Source: Myotis daubentonii
Lineage: Eukaryota > Chordata > Mammalia > Chiroptera > Vespertilionidae
Assembly (NCBI RefSeq): GCF_963259705.1
Contig: NC_081846.1
Location: 88,858,641 to 88,922,640 of the forward strand
Length of the DNA: 64,000 bases
Reading direction: 5' to 3'
In this document: positions 21,873-33,080 of the stretch, piece by piece
Position numbering within the stretch: the stretch's first letter is position 1
Layout of the letters: every line of letters starts with the position of its first letter
The notes under the pieces: model-generated
Databases searched by the model: none
What the model saw: the letters and a program-made list of their open reading frames with translations, nothing else
What the model was told of the DNA's origin: nothing
Translations under genes and position numbers: made by a program

Positions 21873-22028
21873 ACACATACAATATAATACCTTAATTTTA
21901 TAAAATGCTTCACTGCTAAACAATGCTATCACCTGCTCAATGCAGGGTTGCCACAAACCTTCAATTTGTAAAAAACACAGTATCTGTAAGGCACAATAAA
22001 GCAAAGCACAATCAAATGAGCTGTGCCT

Positions 22029-22564
22029 CTATTAAAGTATTTATCTTACCTCATCTTCCCAACATGAGGGAGACAGGACTTTCCTGGGCCTTGGTAGCAG
22101 AAAGCATGGCCTTCCTTCCTCGTACTGAGTGTGCTTCTGTTGTGGTTCATCCTCAGTCCAGGATCTTTCTGGACAGTGTCTCCGTGGCCTCAGTTCTGAG
22201 GTCTAGAGTCACGTGTAGATTTCCCAAGTGGTGAATCCTTGAATGGAAACTTCAGTAAAATAACCATATCCCAGTTCACATGCTCTGCCACTGGCTGAGC
22301 TCATTTCAGGGCTTTCACATGCTCTCAGCACTAACATGAGTAGATTTCCCTTTAAGAACAGGAGATCCCAATACTCAGCATGTTGGAAAGTCAGAGGAGT
22401 GCTGTGTGTTTGATCTGACGTCCATTTGCAACAAAGCCCTATTTCTCTCTGCTCTGCTATATCGCCCTGAACACACATGGAAAATAGCATGGTGAGTCAT
22501 GGACATATTGTTAAGTAAAAAATATCTTTAATTTAGAAAAAGAAAAACCCTATTTCAAACCCGA
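22029..22564. other. Unassigned sequence
   Basis: Moderate GC with no family recognised and no conserved frame seen. Confidence 0.4.
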
Positions 22565-22745
22565 GTTTTGCCATTACTACCTCAGCCTTCTAGTCATACT
22601 TTGTAACCTCTAGGGACCTCAAGTTCTGTCAGTTCTAAAATGGAGCTAATAATGCTTTCCTGGAAGGACTGTCTTGATGGTAAAATGTGAATGACAGCAG
22701 TTTCATAGCCTGGAACGTGATGCAAGACCTAAAACCAGTCTTTGC
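22565..22745 (+). mobile_element. Possible MIR SINE
   Basis: 'acctctagggacctcaagttctgtcagttctaaaatggagctaataatg' resembles the MIR core region. Weak and old. Confidence 0.45.
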
Positions 22746-23154
22746 GATGCAGGTCATTCGTACGAACCCTGAAGAAATTGCCGTTTACTAGACGCATGAT
22801 CCCATCTGGCTCGTGGTCTCCATGATTCTATTTTGATTATGAACCTCTACCGTCCATGCCTTTACCATCTGATGCTCTATGAGCTTAATCCCTCCTTATG
22901 GAAAGGAAGTTACCTGTGGTGGCATGTGCAGCTACTCTTCAGCCCTCAGAACAAAGTGCAGCCTTACTCAGTGCCCCCTTGTGCTTTGGCTCCTAGCAAA
23001 TCTGGGGGTGTACGGTCACAGGTAGTGGTATCCCCACACCATCCACACCAGTGGCCACGGTGGCAGGCCATGAGGGTTCATGGGAGCTGTGCCAGGTGGG
23101 CACATATGAGATCAGTACTCTGAGGGGTGCCATAGCAGCTCTAGGATGCCCCTG
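22746..23154. other. Unassigned sequence
   Basis: A GC-richer island around 22,970-23,150 has no recognised repeat or exon. Confidence 0.35.
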
Positions 23155-23330
23155 CCTGTGTTCATGTCCTGCATGCCACTTTGCCATTGTGTGGCTTTGG
23201 GCAAATTCTCTCTGCATGTGGTTGCCCCATCAATGCAGCAGTTTCAACCTGACTGGGTTTCAGCCAAGATTAAGTGAACCAATAAACATATGTCACATAG
23301 AAAAATGTCTGGTAAATAATAGATATTAGA
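23155..23330 (+). mobile_element. Possible MIR fragment
   Basis: 'gccactttgccattgtgtggctttgggcaaattctct' matches the MIR 'gccacttactagctgtgtgaccttgggcaa' region. Confidence 0.45.
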
Positions 23331-23334
23331 TATT

Positions 23335-23510
23335 TCTCATTTGATTTCCAAAACAATACTAGAAGATAGGAATTGCAATAGACAAACTGAGGATAGCGAC
23401 AAGAAAACATTTTCCCCAGATTATACCTCTTGTAAGAGGTGAATTTAGCATTCAAGACCCGGTTGTCTGCATTTAAAGCCCAGGCCATACCCACTTTACC
23501 ATAACACCAG
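23335..23510 (-). mobile_element. MIR SINE (reverse)
   Basis: 'gacaaactgagg', 'gtgaatttagcattcaagacccggttgtctgcatttaaagcccaggcc' and 'ttaccataacacca' follow the order of reverse MIR text. Confidence 0.65.
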
Positions 23511-23916
23511 CTTGCTCAGTGGATTAACTCTGTGGACAAGGGTCTACTCTTGGAAAAGCCAATCTACAGGCCACAGGTACCTGACTTCAAAAAAAATCCT
23601 TGAGTAAAATGTCAAAAATAAGACATATATCCACTGAAACCTGAACTTGCTTGAGGATCAATAAATCTTGGGGCAGAACAAAACTGCAGGAAATAATGTC
23701 CTAACAAATTTTCTAAATATCAGTATAAATACTTAACTGCTAATGGCAAGGATTATAAAATCAATGGAGTATTTAATGGGATTTAGTGTAATGCATACAA
23801 AATGGGGGTAATGCTTTCTTTCTCAGCTTTTCTTTCTTTGTTTTACATATTCAATAGTGTTATTTTAATTTACATAAAATGAAACACTCAAATGCTTTGT
23901 TTAAATAAGAAACCCA

Positions 23917-24140
23917 AGGGAGCTCTAGCCGGTTTGGCACAGTGGATAGAGCATCGACCTGCGGACTAAAAGATCCCGGGTTCAACTCAGGTCAGGGGCA
24001 CATGCCTGGGTTGCAGACTTGATCCCCAGTAGTGGGCATGCAGGAGACAGCCAATCAGTGGTTTTCTCTCATCATTGATGTTTCTATCCCCCTCTCCCTC
24101 TCCCTCCCTCTCAGAAATTAGTAAAAATGTATTTTAAAAA
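23917..24140 (+). mobile_element. Ves SINE
   Basis: Head 'ctctagccggtttggcacagtggatagagcatcgacc', B-box region 'ggttcaactc', 'cattgatgtttctatcccc' and A-rich tail. Flanked by AAGAAACCCA at 23,907-23,916 and 24,141-24,150, a perfect target duplication. Confidence 0.93.
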
Positions 24141-24164
24141 AAGAAACCCAGTGGAGTAATACAT

Positions 24165-24864
24165 TTCTTTTATTTTTAATTTTTTTATTATAGTTGACAT
24201 ACAATACACGTTAGTTTCAGGTGTGCAACATCATGTGATCACCACACTAAGTCTAGTAACCATTCATCACTGTGCGAAATTATCACACCATTACTGACTA
24301 TATTCCCCTTCACCTTTTTTCACCCAATTTTTCATCCACTTCCCCTATGGCAGTCATCAATTTGATCTTTTACCCTGTTTTTGTTTGTGTTTGTTGTAAG
24401 ATTTATTTTCAGTTATGTTTGCCATACAATATTATACTAGTTCCAGGTATACAACATAGTGAGTAAACCTTTATATATCTTAAAAAGTAGAAACCCCAAT
24501 AGGTCCAGTACCTATCTGACACCACACATCGTTTTTACAGTGTTATTGATGTCATTCCCTATGATGTACTTTACAACCCAGTGACTATTTCTATAGCTGG
24601 AAATTTGTACCTCTTAATATCTTTTAGCTTTTTTGTCCTTCTTCCCACCCTCCAGACATCTGATGACCATCAGTTTGCTCTCTAATTATGTTTATTTCTG
24701 TTTTGTTTGCTTATTTTTTAAGATTCCACATATAAATTAAATCATATAGTATTTGTCTTTCTCTGTCTGACTTATTTCACTTAGCATAATACCCTCTAGG
24801 TTCATCCATGTTGCAAATGGCAAGATTTCACTCTTTTTTATGGCTGAAGAATATTCAATTGTAC
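24165..24864 (-). mobile_element. L1 3' end (reverse)
   Basis: 'attatagttgacatacaatacacgttagtttcaggtgtgcaacat' and 'gacttatttcacttagcataataccctctaggttcatcc' are reverse L1 3'UTR and ORF2 end. The solo LTR at 24,865 sits at or near its truncated 5' end. Confidence 0.82.
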
Positions 24865-25509
24865 TGCCGGGAGCCGGTCCATCCTTGCTGTTTCAAGGGA
24901 CCTGGCATATATGGCATACGGTTCTTAATATGTTTGCTCACCTTCTTGGCGCTGTGTTTTAACCAAAGTCACCCTTTAACTACGAACAATCATGCTTAAA
25001 CTACATAATCTTTTCTCCCTGGAATGGAGATAAGAAACGCCCTAACCTTTGTAATAGAGATTGATAGGATTGAATCAACTGGTATAAATACAGTTGTAAC
25101 AAGACAGAAACACTCAGAACTTAGAACAGAATCAAGAAGACAGAACTCATGAGACAGAATTCAGAAGACAGAACCTACACGGAGCCTGGAAACAGAAGAA
25201 CTTTGCTGGAGAGAACATGGCAATAGATCCTGGACTGAACCTGACTGTGGAAATTGGCAGGAGAGCCTGACTAGAACCTGGTGACTGAACCTGGCTGGAG
25301 AATCTGGACAGAGCCTAGCAAGAGAACATGGCCACTGAACCTGGCTGGAGAATCTGAGCAGAACCTCTCTGGAGATCCAGACCAGAACTTGGCTGGAGAT
25401 CCAGGCTAGGCTGCTGATCAACTGAATGCTGTCTCCGTGCCCTTCCTTCTTCGCCGACTCCGTCCACACCTTTGGGGACCCCTGGACCTGCTGGGGCTCG
25501 ACCCCAGCA
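24865..25509. mobile_element. Solo LTR of an endogenous retrovirus, copy A
   Basis: Starts TGCCGGGAGCCGGTCC and ends CGACCCCAGCA. The 6-bp duplication TTGTAC flanks it exactly (24,859-24,864 and 25,510-25,515). A 6-bp duplication is usual for class II (beta-like) elements. A TATA-like 'ggtataaata' is at about 25,081. No internal viral genes remain. Compared with copy B at 43,931 it lacks about 110 bp after 'ttttaaccaa'. Confidence 0.92.
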
Positions 25510-25524
25510 TTGTACCAATGCCAT

Positions 25525-25830
25525 TGTAATAACCTGGATATTGTTTATCAGGAAAAGAGGAAAGGGGAAACCAAGAAGATGCATGCCCTGTGAGTTCTGA
25601 GTGACATGGGAAGCTGCTTGCTCCTCAATCACATGTGGAAGCGAGTCAGTGGCCAGAAGAGGCGTGAAACTTGAATATTTAAAATTACAAACAAAGGAGC
25701 CAGACTCTTGGTTTTTGCTCTCTCTCTCTCTCTCCCACGCCCCCCCCCCCCCCCGCCACACACACAATCACACACACACAATCACACACACAATCACACA
25801 ATCACAACACACACAATCACACACACACAA

Positions 25831-25901
<71 letters not shown>

Positions 25902-26290
25902 CCCGGGGTCCTCTTGGTACTCCTGTTACAGGGGGCTGCACCCCCCTGCACCCACAGGGCTCAGGGCCACGTGGGACACCCGCGATGGACAAATGGACTT
26001 TGATTAGCTAGGTGGCTAGAGCACACCTGACTGCAACATGGAACAGAAGCTCTGCACACTGGCCCTGCTTTTGGCTTTGCTGAACTCCCAGCTGCCCCTC
26101 TTTCTGACCTGGTTTTGGGGAATGGGACATTGTAAGATGAGGAATGTAACTTCACGCAAATAAAGCCTTTTTCCACCTCTCACCCTCCTGTGGGAGCTTC
26201 TGAAAATTCTTATTTCAGCAACACCCCAAGAGCCTCATTCCCAGTGTCTGGGAGATCTGGCCCATCCATTTCTCCTGCAACAGTACCACA
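25525..26290 (+). mobile_element. LTR-like element with microsatellite
   Basis: The right part has a polyadenylation signal (AATAAAG, about 26,159) and 'caccctcctgtgggagcttctgaaaattcttatttcagcaacacccc'. This matches the end of the element at 63.1-63.7 kb. Upstream it holds (CT)n, C(17) and (CA)n tracts. The left limit and target duplication are unresolved, so LTR identity is tentative. Confidence 0.5.
25718..25899. repeat. Compound microsatellite
   Basis: (CT)n, a C(17) run, (CA)n broken by AATCACA, (CT)n, then (CA)n. Frames read through it are low-complexity. Confidence 0.95.
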
Positions 26291-27768
26291 TCTTTACTTT
26301 TCAAAGTGAGCTAAACACGAATTTGCGCGTTTTATAATTAAAGATTTTGAGAACCACTACAAATTGTAGTGCTTATCCCCTACATATATTAGCATAATGT
26401 GTGCCCAGTGGGTGCAAAAGACAAACAATTTTAGCAGCAGTAAATAATCAAGTAATAGCAATTTTATAATTTGTTTGAAAAAACATTGGTGGGACCCATG
26501 TCCTTCCCTCCCCCTTTGTTTCCTCCCAGCCCTCTCTTTGCCCCTCGCTGCCCCTCTTTTCTTCTCTCCATCCTCTTCTTTCCACCTCTCTACATTCATT
26601 CAATCACCTCTCATTGAACATATGGAATATGCTGGGACTGAGTTAATTGTTGTAGATTGAATTGGGGAGTGAGGACCCCGTTGGACTCTCCCAGTGGAGG
26701 TTACTCTAAAGCTGAAAAGATGAACATAAATAAAGTCATGGCACCCATTAATGTAAATGGCACACGGAGAAGAAGGAATATGTTCTGCAGCAGAAAAGAA
26801 AGTTTGGCTGCAGAAGACATTCTTAGAAAATGATACCGTGAATGACACCTGAAAGGTGATAAAACATCCTAGGAAAACAGGTGGATGTTAATCCACACAA
26901 TGTGACTCCATTTCTGATTTAGAAAAAGACAGGGAACATAGTAAATTATGTGTGTGTGTGTATAAGTGTATGTCTTAAAAATAATATAATATGCACCCTT
27001 ATTTTTGCAATTAGGAAAAATGTGTTAAGATCAACAAAACTGTATATTTGGGTGGGGAAAATGTGTTCATAGCAGAGACAGTAGATTTAAAAAAAAATCT
27101 GTGTATGTGAGCAGATATGGGGACTCCTATAAAGGGTGGCCATCTTCCATTTGAGTCCTGGACTTCCTGAATAACCAGCTCCTGATGTATTTGCAGAGAG
27201 TTTCTAAGATTCCTTAAATCAGGGTTTGAAAACCACTACACTACATTGAATCAAAGGCATTTTCCATGCCTAAGACTATTAAACAGAAACTCAAAGTCTG
27301 TGGGAAGATCTCTTATTTTTAGGCTGAACATAAGATTGAGGATGACTGCACTCATCTTCCTTCTGCTAGTGACTGCTAAAACATCCCACATATGGGCTTA
27401 AATGGTCCTTTACATTTTTTGAAAATGTAATCTAGGTCAAGTTCAACCTTATTTGGTTGGGACCACAGGTATAGGTCCAGGCTATCTACTCTGCCAACAT
27501 CACTGACCTGTGGTGCCCACATTCACCACAGTAGTACTGTACAATCTCCTCCAGCAAGAAAATTACACTCAAGCTTAGTGTTAGCATCTAGATTTAGGGA
27601 CACCTGTCATTCAGCATCTTCCCACTGAGTCTCACAAATTCAACTGCACATTGCTAATTTTTTTAAATATTAATTTGTTTAGAACAGTTATTGTGAGCAT
27701 GTGTCTGTCTACATGTATGCATGTGCACATATATATGTATTCTCATAATATGCATATATATATATATG
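26291..27768. other. Unassigned; short (TG)n and (TA)n
   Basis: No family recognised. TG repeats occur near 26,951-26,961 and TA repeats just before the Helitron at 27,769. Confidence 0.4.
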
Positions 27769-28179
27769 TTAGAGGCCCAGTGCACAAATTCATTCACCAG
27801 TGGGGTCCCTCAGCCTGGCCTGTGGGATCGGGCCCAAACTGGCTCTCCAACATTCCCTGAGGGGTCCCGGATTGCAAGAGAATGCAGACCAAGCTGAGAG
27901 ACCCCACCAGTGCACCACTGGGGCTGGGGAGGGATGCGGGAGGTTTGCCAGCCAGGGAGGGACAGTGGGAGGGCTCCAGGGCATGTCCAGCCCATCTCGC
28001 TCAGTCCCAATGGCCAGACCCCAGCAGCAAGCTAACCTACCAGTCACAGCATCTGCCCCCTGGTGGTCAGTGCACATCATAGCAAGCGGTTGAGCAATCT
28101 TGGAATATCATTTGCATATTACACTTTCATTGATTGAACGGACAACCGGAACCTTGGCATATTAGGCTTTTATTATATA
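27769..28179 (-). mobile_element. HeliBat-type Helitron, reverse array unit 1
   Basis: Left end 'ttagaggcccagtgcac' (mutated CTAG end), right end 'ggcttttattatata', the reverse of the TATATAATAAAAGCC start. It contains one arm of the CTCF-like palindrome at 28,053-28,070. The next unit follows without spacer. Confidence 0.88.
28053..28070 (-). promoter_or_regulatory. Single CTCF-like motif
   Basis: CTGCCCCCTGGTGGTCAG, identical to the palindrome arm at 4,723-4,740; the partner arm is not preserved here. Confidence 0.5.
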
Positions 28180-28984
28180 CTAGAGGCCCGGTGCACAAAA
28201 ATTTGTGCACTCGGGGAGGGAGGGGGGGGGTCCCTCAGCCCGGCCTGTGCCCTCTCCCAGTCTGGGACCCCTCGGGAGATAACGACCTGCTGGCTTAGGC
28301 CTGCTCCCGGGTGGCAGAGGGCAGACCCAATCCCTAGGTGCAGCCCCTGGTCGGGCTCAGAGCAGGGCCATTTGGGGAGTTGGGGCACCGCCCCATGTCA
28401 TGCACAGAGCAGGGAGAATCAGGAGGTTGCAATGCCACCCTCAGTCACGCTCAGGGTAGGGCTGATTGGGGGGTTGGGGCACCGCCCCCTGTCACACTCA
28501 AAGCAGGGTCGATGGGGAGGTTGCGGCGCAACCCCCTGTCACTCACAGAGCAGAGCCCATCAGAGGGGTTGGGGCGCCGCCATTCTCACACTCAGGGCAG
28601 GGCCGAAGGGGAGGTTATGGCTCTACCCCGTCACACACAGAGCAGGACCCGTTGAGGGGGGGCGGGGGGGAGGGGGTTGGGGCACCACACCCTGTCACAC
28701 ACAGAGCAGGGCCGATCAGGGGGTTGGGGCACTGCACCCTGTCACACACAGAGCCGCAGAGCGATCAGGGGGTTGGGGAGCTCCCCCCTATCAGGCACAG
28801 AGCAGGGCTGATCAGGGGGTTGGGGAGCCTTCCCCTGTCCCGAACAGAGCAGGGTGGATAGGGAGGTTGTGGCCCCGCCCCCTGTTGCACACAGAGCCGC
28901 AGGGCGATCAGGGGGTTCAGGGGGTTTGGGCACTGCCCCCTGTCACACTGATGCCGGTGCCGGGAGGCCTCGCGGCTCAGCTGA
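28180..28984 (-). mobile_element. HeliBat-type Helitron, reverse array unit 2 (minisatellite-bearing)
   Basis: A clean 3' end on the left: CTAGAGGCCCGGTGCACAAAAATTTGTGCAC. No 5' terminus was seen before the next unit, so the junction near 28,985 is approximate. Most of it is a 46-49-bp minisatellite. A 232-codon frame across the minisatellite repeats the same residues and is rejected as a gene. Confidence 0.8.
28460..28955. repeat. About 48-bp GC-rich minisatellite
   Basis: About ten units of 'gggttggggcaccgccccctgtcacac' followed by 'agagcagggccgatcag'. G-runs recur in each unit, so G-quadruplex formation is possible. Confidence 0.9.
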
Positions 28985-29517
28985 TCCCCGTGCACTGGGT
29001 GTGTGTGTGGGGGGAGTGTCCCTCAGCCCAGCCTGCCCCCTCTCACATACTGGGAGCCCTCAGGCGTTGACCCCCATCACCCTCCAATCGCAGGATCGGC
29101 CCCTTGCCCAGGCCTGATGCCTCTGGCCTAGGCGTTCGGCCCGGGCAGCGGGGACCCGCAGCTGCAGCGGCCCCACGATCGTGGGCTTCGCTTTAGGCCC
29201 AGGCAAGGGACCCCTAGCTCCTGGGACTGCCAGCTTCGACCGTGCCCAGCTCTCATCACTGGCTCCACCCCTACTTCCTGCTATCACTGGCCTGGGCGGA
29301 AAAGGCACCTGATTCTCCGATCATGGCTGGGGGGCAGGGCTTCTTCCTGCTTTCCCTTTGGCCTCCCTGCATTGTGCCTACATATGCAAATTAGCCGCCA
29401 TCTTGTTGGCAGTTAACTGCCATCTCAGTTGGCAGTTAATTTGCATATAGCCCTGATTAGCCAATGAAAAGGGTAGCTCGTACGCCAATTACCATTTTTC
29501 TCTTTTATTAGTGTTGA
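28985..29517 (-). mobile_element. HeliBat-type Helitron, reverse array unit 3
   Basis: Right end 'ctcttttattagtgttga' is the reverse of a TCAACACTAATAAAAGAG start. Its body matches unit 5 of the forward array. The left terminus is reduced to 'gtgcactgggtgtg' with no CTAG. GCCGCCATCTTG at 29,394-29,405 is a strong YY1-type motif between octamers. Confidence 0.82.
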
Positions 29518-29628
29518 TGATACATACACATAGATACATGTATATATACATATACATTCCTTATATTTATAAAATCTTTTAGATTCTGAAGGCAAATGAA
29601 ATATAAATCCTTTCCATACCCCAAGTTT

Positions 29629-29693
29629 TTCCTTCCTTCCTCCCTCCCTCCCTCCCTCCCTCCCTCCCTCCCTCCCTCCCTCCCTTCCTTTCT

Positions 29694-29757
<64 letters not shown>

Positions 29758-29762
29758 TTTTC
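29629..29762. repeat. (CCTT)n/(CCCT)n and (CTTT)n microsatellite
   Basis: Pure tetranucleotide tracts. Both strands read as open Pro/Ser/Phe or Lys/Glu/Arg frames, which are artefacts. Confidence 0.97.
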
Positions 29763-30404
29763 CTTTTCTCAAGTAAAAATCCATTTTATCCACTTTCATT
29801 ACTTTCTGGGATGTTGCAAAGGGGAAAGAGAGACAAACAAACATACACACAGCAATAGAGGACAATTCCTTATTTTCCCACACATAACTAAAAACATAAT
29901 ACATTTTCCATTCTGTGACAATATCAACTTCTCTCCAGTCATATTTAATCTCATGACCTTGAAAGGCTTCAATCATAATAGAAAAAGAGGAGGAGGAATT
30001 CAGGGTTTGAGATGGTGTGAATGGAAAGAAACTCCTATTCTGAGCCAGAGCTCTTAAAGCGAATTAGTCTTTCACTCTGAAGAGGCAGAGGACCCTGGGC
30101 TGTCCAAGGATGCTCAGAAATGAGTTTCTTTCATGGGGGACAAGCCTGGGCCTCTACAGTGATGATTGGCAATAAAAAATAATAAAGGAATTATTTGGTA
30201 AGTATATGGGAGAATGGTTCAAAATCTTAGAAAGATAGAGTGCAAAATGTGTCTCTGGCCTGAGTGGTTCAGCATGAAGCACAGTATTTGTTTAGAAAGT
30301 GTAACAAATATTGGAAAATTTCAGGTTTGGGCAGAAACCCATTCAAATGTTTTCCCATTAAAGAAATCAGCTTTTTAATGCTGAGAAAATAAAATTTTAG
30401 AAAT
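29763..30404. other. Unassigned sequence
   Basis: No repeat or coding signal recognised. Confidence 0.4.
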
Positions 30405-30560
30405 AAAAAAAAACACCCGTAATTCTATTCCTTAAAACCATCTTATTAAATGTTTACAGTTATTTTTTTAGTATGTATTTATGTATGTATTTTTTAGAAA
30501 TTATGATCATCTCACATACTCTGGTTTATAACCAGTTTTCACCACTTATTAAGCTAAATC
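30405..30560 (-). mobile_element. Old L1M 3'UTR scrap
   Basis: 'cccgtaattctattccttaaaaccat' and 'ataaccagttttcaccacttatta' resemble reverse L1M text. Confidence 0.45.
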
Positions 30561-30599
30561 TGTACTAGTCCTCTGTATTATCATGGGCTTTTGTAACAG

Positions 30600-30812
30600 T
30601 TAGAAGCCATGTGGATAAGGGCCTGGAGTTTGAATCTAAATCTTTCTTATATACTCTGTGCCTGACCTTAGAAAAGGTTTTAACTAATTTAGATTTTAGT
30701 TTTCTCATTTGAAAATGAATGAATACATTCTATATAGGATTATTGGGCTGATCAAATGATAAAATATGATCATCACAATTTCTGGTACATAGTAAGTGGT
30801 TCCTGTTGCTGA
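30600..30812 (+). mobile_element. MIR SINE
   Basis: 'ctggagtttgaatctaaatc', 'gtgcctgacct', 'tagttttctcatttgaaaatg' and 'tctggtacatagtaagtggt' occur in MIR order. Confidence 0.75.
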
Positions 30813-30824
30813 AGGTTTTTATTT

Positions 30825-31865
30825 TGATTCAATCCTATGTGTTTATTTTCTCCTTTGTTTCCCTTGCCCTAGGAGATGTATCAGCAAATGTATTGCTACC
30901 AGAGATGTCTGAGATTTAAAAAAAAATTATTGATTTTTTGAGAGAGAGAAAGGGAGAGGGATAGAGAGATAAAAACATGGATGAGACAGAAACCTCTTCT
31001 GAGGATCTAGCATGCAACCTGGGCATGGGCCTTGACCAGAATAGAACCGCCATCTCTTATTTCATGGGTTGATGCTCTACCACTGAGTTACACTGGCTAG
31101 TTGAGATGTCTGAGATTTTTCTGCCTATGGTTTCTTATAGTATTTTTATGATTTTATAATTGACATTTAAGTATTTTATCCATTTTGAGTTTATTCTTGT
31201 GTATGTTGTAAGTTGGTGCTCTAGTTTCTTTCTTTCTTTTTTTTTTTTTGACATGTATCTGTCCAATTTTCCCTAACACCATTTATTGAATAAACTGTCT
31301 TCATTGTAAGCTCTTGACTCCTTTGCCAAATATCAATTGAGAATAATGGCTTGAGTCAATTTCTGGGGTCTCTGTTCTGTTTCACTGATCTATATGCCTG
31401 TTCTTGTGCCAGAGCCAGGTTGTTTTGATTATGAAGAATTTGTTGTATAACCTGATGTCTGGTATGATACCTCTAACTTTGTTTTCCTTTCTCAAGATTG
31501 TTGTGGCCCTTTCTCAAGATTGTTGTGGCTATTCAGGTTCTTTTTGGTTCCATGTAAATTTTTGGAGTATTTTTTCTAAATCTGTGAAATATGTTGTTGG
31601 TATTTTAATAGGGATTGTGTTAAACCTATAGGTTGCTTTGGGTAGTATGGACATTGTAGTGATATTAATTCTACAAATCCATGAACATAGTATAGTTTTC
31701 CACTTGTTTATATCTTCTTCTATCTCTTTTTTCAATGTCCTTTAGTTTTCTGAGTACAAGTCTTTTACCTCCCTGGTTAAGTTTATTCCTAAGTGTATTA
31801 TTATTCTTTAAGATAATTTTCCTGAAATAAGATTGTTGTGTTAGCAATTATTCTCTTTTTAATTT
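30825..31865 (-). mobile_element. L1 ORF2 fragment, split by Ves
   Basis: L1 text before the SINE ('tttctcctttgtttcccttgccctaggag') continues after it. The minus strand carries ORF2 text coding residues like '[26 protein letters not shown]' (shortened here), in the region after the reverse transcriptase core. Stops and a short tandem duplication near 31,490-31,530 break the frame. Confidence 0.88.
30918..31103 (-). mobile_element. Ves SINE inside L1
   Basis: Reverse copy with perfect 15-bp target duplication AGATGTCTGAGATTT at 30,903-30,917 and 31,104-31,118. Head 'accactgagttacactggctag' on the right. Confidence 0.93.
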
Positions 31866-31890
31866 ACCTTAATGCATATTAATTTTGCTT

Positions 31891-32086
31891 CCTTTTTAAA
31901 AATATATTTTTATTGATTTCAGAGAGGAAGGGAGAGGAAGATAAAAGCATCAATGATGAGAGAGAATCATTGATCAGCTGCCTCCTGCACACCCCCTACT
32001 GGGCATTGAGCCTGTAGCCCAGGCATATGCCCTGACCTGGAATGGAACTGTGACCCCCTGGTTGATAGGTTGGTGCTCAACCACTG
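31891..32086 (-). mobile_element. Ves SINE
   Basis: Reverse copy with target duplication AATTTTGCTT at 31,881-31,890 and 32,087-32,096. The head is slightly truncated ('gctcaaccactg'). Confidence 0.92.
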
Positions 32087-32096
32087 AATTTTGCTT

Positions 32097-33067
32097 ATTA
32101 ATGAGTTTATCAATCAATTCCTTGCACCAAAAATATATAAATGTGTATTTTTCAAATACACTCTCAGGGACTGAGTACTATATTTATTTTTATGATAGCG
32201 AGATTACCTCTTCATTGTAAATGAGGTCATTGTTTTTATTATTCTGAATCAATGATATTTTATAATTTTCTTGTTCAGTATATATTATCACATCATTTAT
32301 GAATTTTAAAATTATTTTTTCTCAAACCCTCTTCTCTTATTTCAAAAAAATTAATATTCAATTTGAAGACCAATCACCATTTTATACTTACAATTTGTAT
32401 TAATAAGTATTAACTGATTGGTACTTCATGAGCTTTTTAAAAATGTCTTCCATGTAGAAAGATTAAATGTAGACATATCTATTCTTGCTTATGTTGGGTT
32501 AGTAGATATACCCATTAACAGTATCATAAATTGTTCATTTTACTTAAATAATAAAGCTTACTTACCAGAAATTTATAATAAACCTGGCCAAGTACCATAG
32601 CTAAACTTTTTATATTAAGGCACTTCAATCCAAGGTAGGGTTGGAGGCTCTTCACTATTTTAATAGCAAAATACTCCAATGTTTATGCTCTTTGCTTTAC
32701 ATTTTAAATTATTGGAATGTAATCATCCTGCTTCCCTGCTCTGTACGTTTGTTTGTGCATTTCCTCTGCCTGAGTTGTCCTCTCAACAAAATCCTGCTCA
32801 CTGTCCACAGCACAGACCCACAGCCCTTTCTCTGTGCCCTGCGCCTCTCCCAGCAGTCAGAGGCATAGTTTAGCTTGCCAGTGTGCACATCCCAGAACAG
32901 CATTACAACAATTTGGAAATTACCCAATTTGTATTGTCATTCTCCCAGAGATGCCAAGAGAACAAGAGGGCATTAACTTATACATTTCTCACATATCAAA
33001 TCAACATTTGTTTGCTTTTTTCAAGTGTTAAGCTAATGTATTTTATTCATGAAGGAAATAAAGACAG

Positions 33068-33080
<13 letters not shown>
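32097..33080. other. Unassigned, AT-rich
   Basis: No clear family. Short frames near 32,640-32,930 show no known domain. Confidence 0.4.

Larger units (their letters stand above)
20616..22028. mobile_element. Tigger-type DNA transposon, interrupted
   Basis: The left end CAGGCATACCTGGGAGATATTG and text through 'gtgtgcaatagcatttacat' (20,616-20,765) continue at about 21,875 ('aatataataccttaatttt') and end 'gcacaatcaaatgagctgtgcctc', a mutated mirror of the start. This is the Tigger1-like terminal sequence. The gap is an L1, itself holding a Helitron. Confidence 0.82.

Noticed and set aside
22830..23330. Possible exon in the GC-richer segment with 90-codon frames
   Set aside because: Overlapping frames exist on both strands, there is no recognised domain, and part of the segment is MIR-like.
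28372..29070. 232-codon open frame on the plus strand
   Set aside because: It follows the 48-bp minisatellite and GC-rich Helitron text, repeats the same residues, and has no known domain or initiation context.
29425..30057. Lys/Glu/Arg-rich (183 codons) and Pro/Ser/Phe-rich (153 codons) frames
   Set aside because: They run through the CCTT/CTTT microsatellite.
31529..31735. Host gene with reverse transcriptase-like residues
   Set aside because: It is a short fragment of L1 ORF2 flanked by further L1 text and stops.
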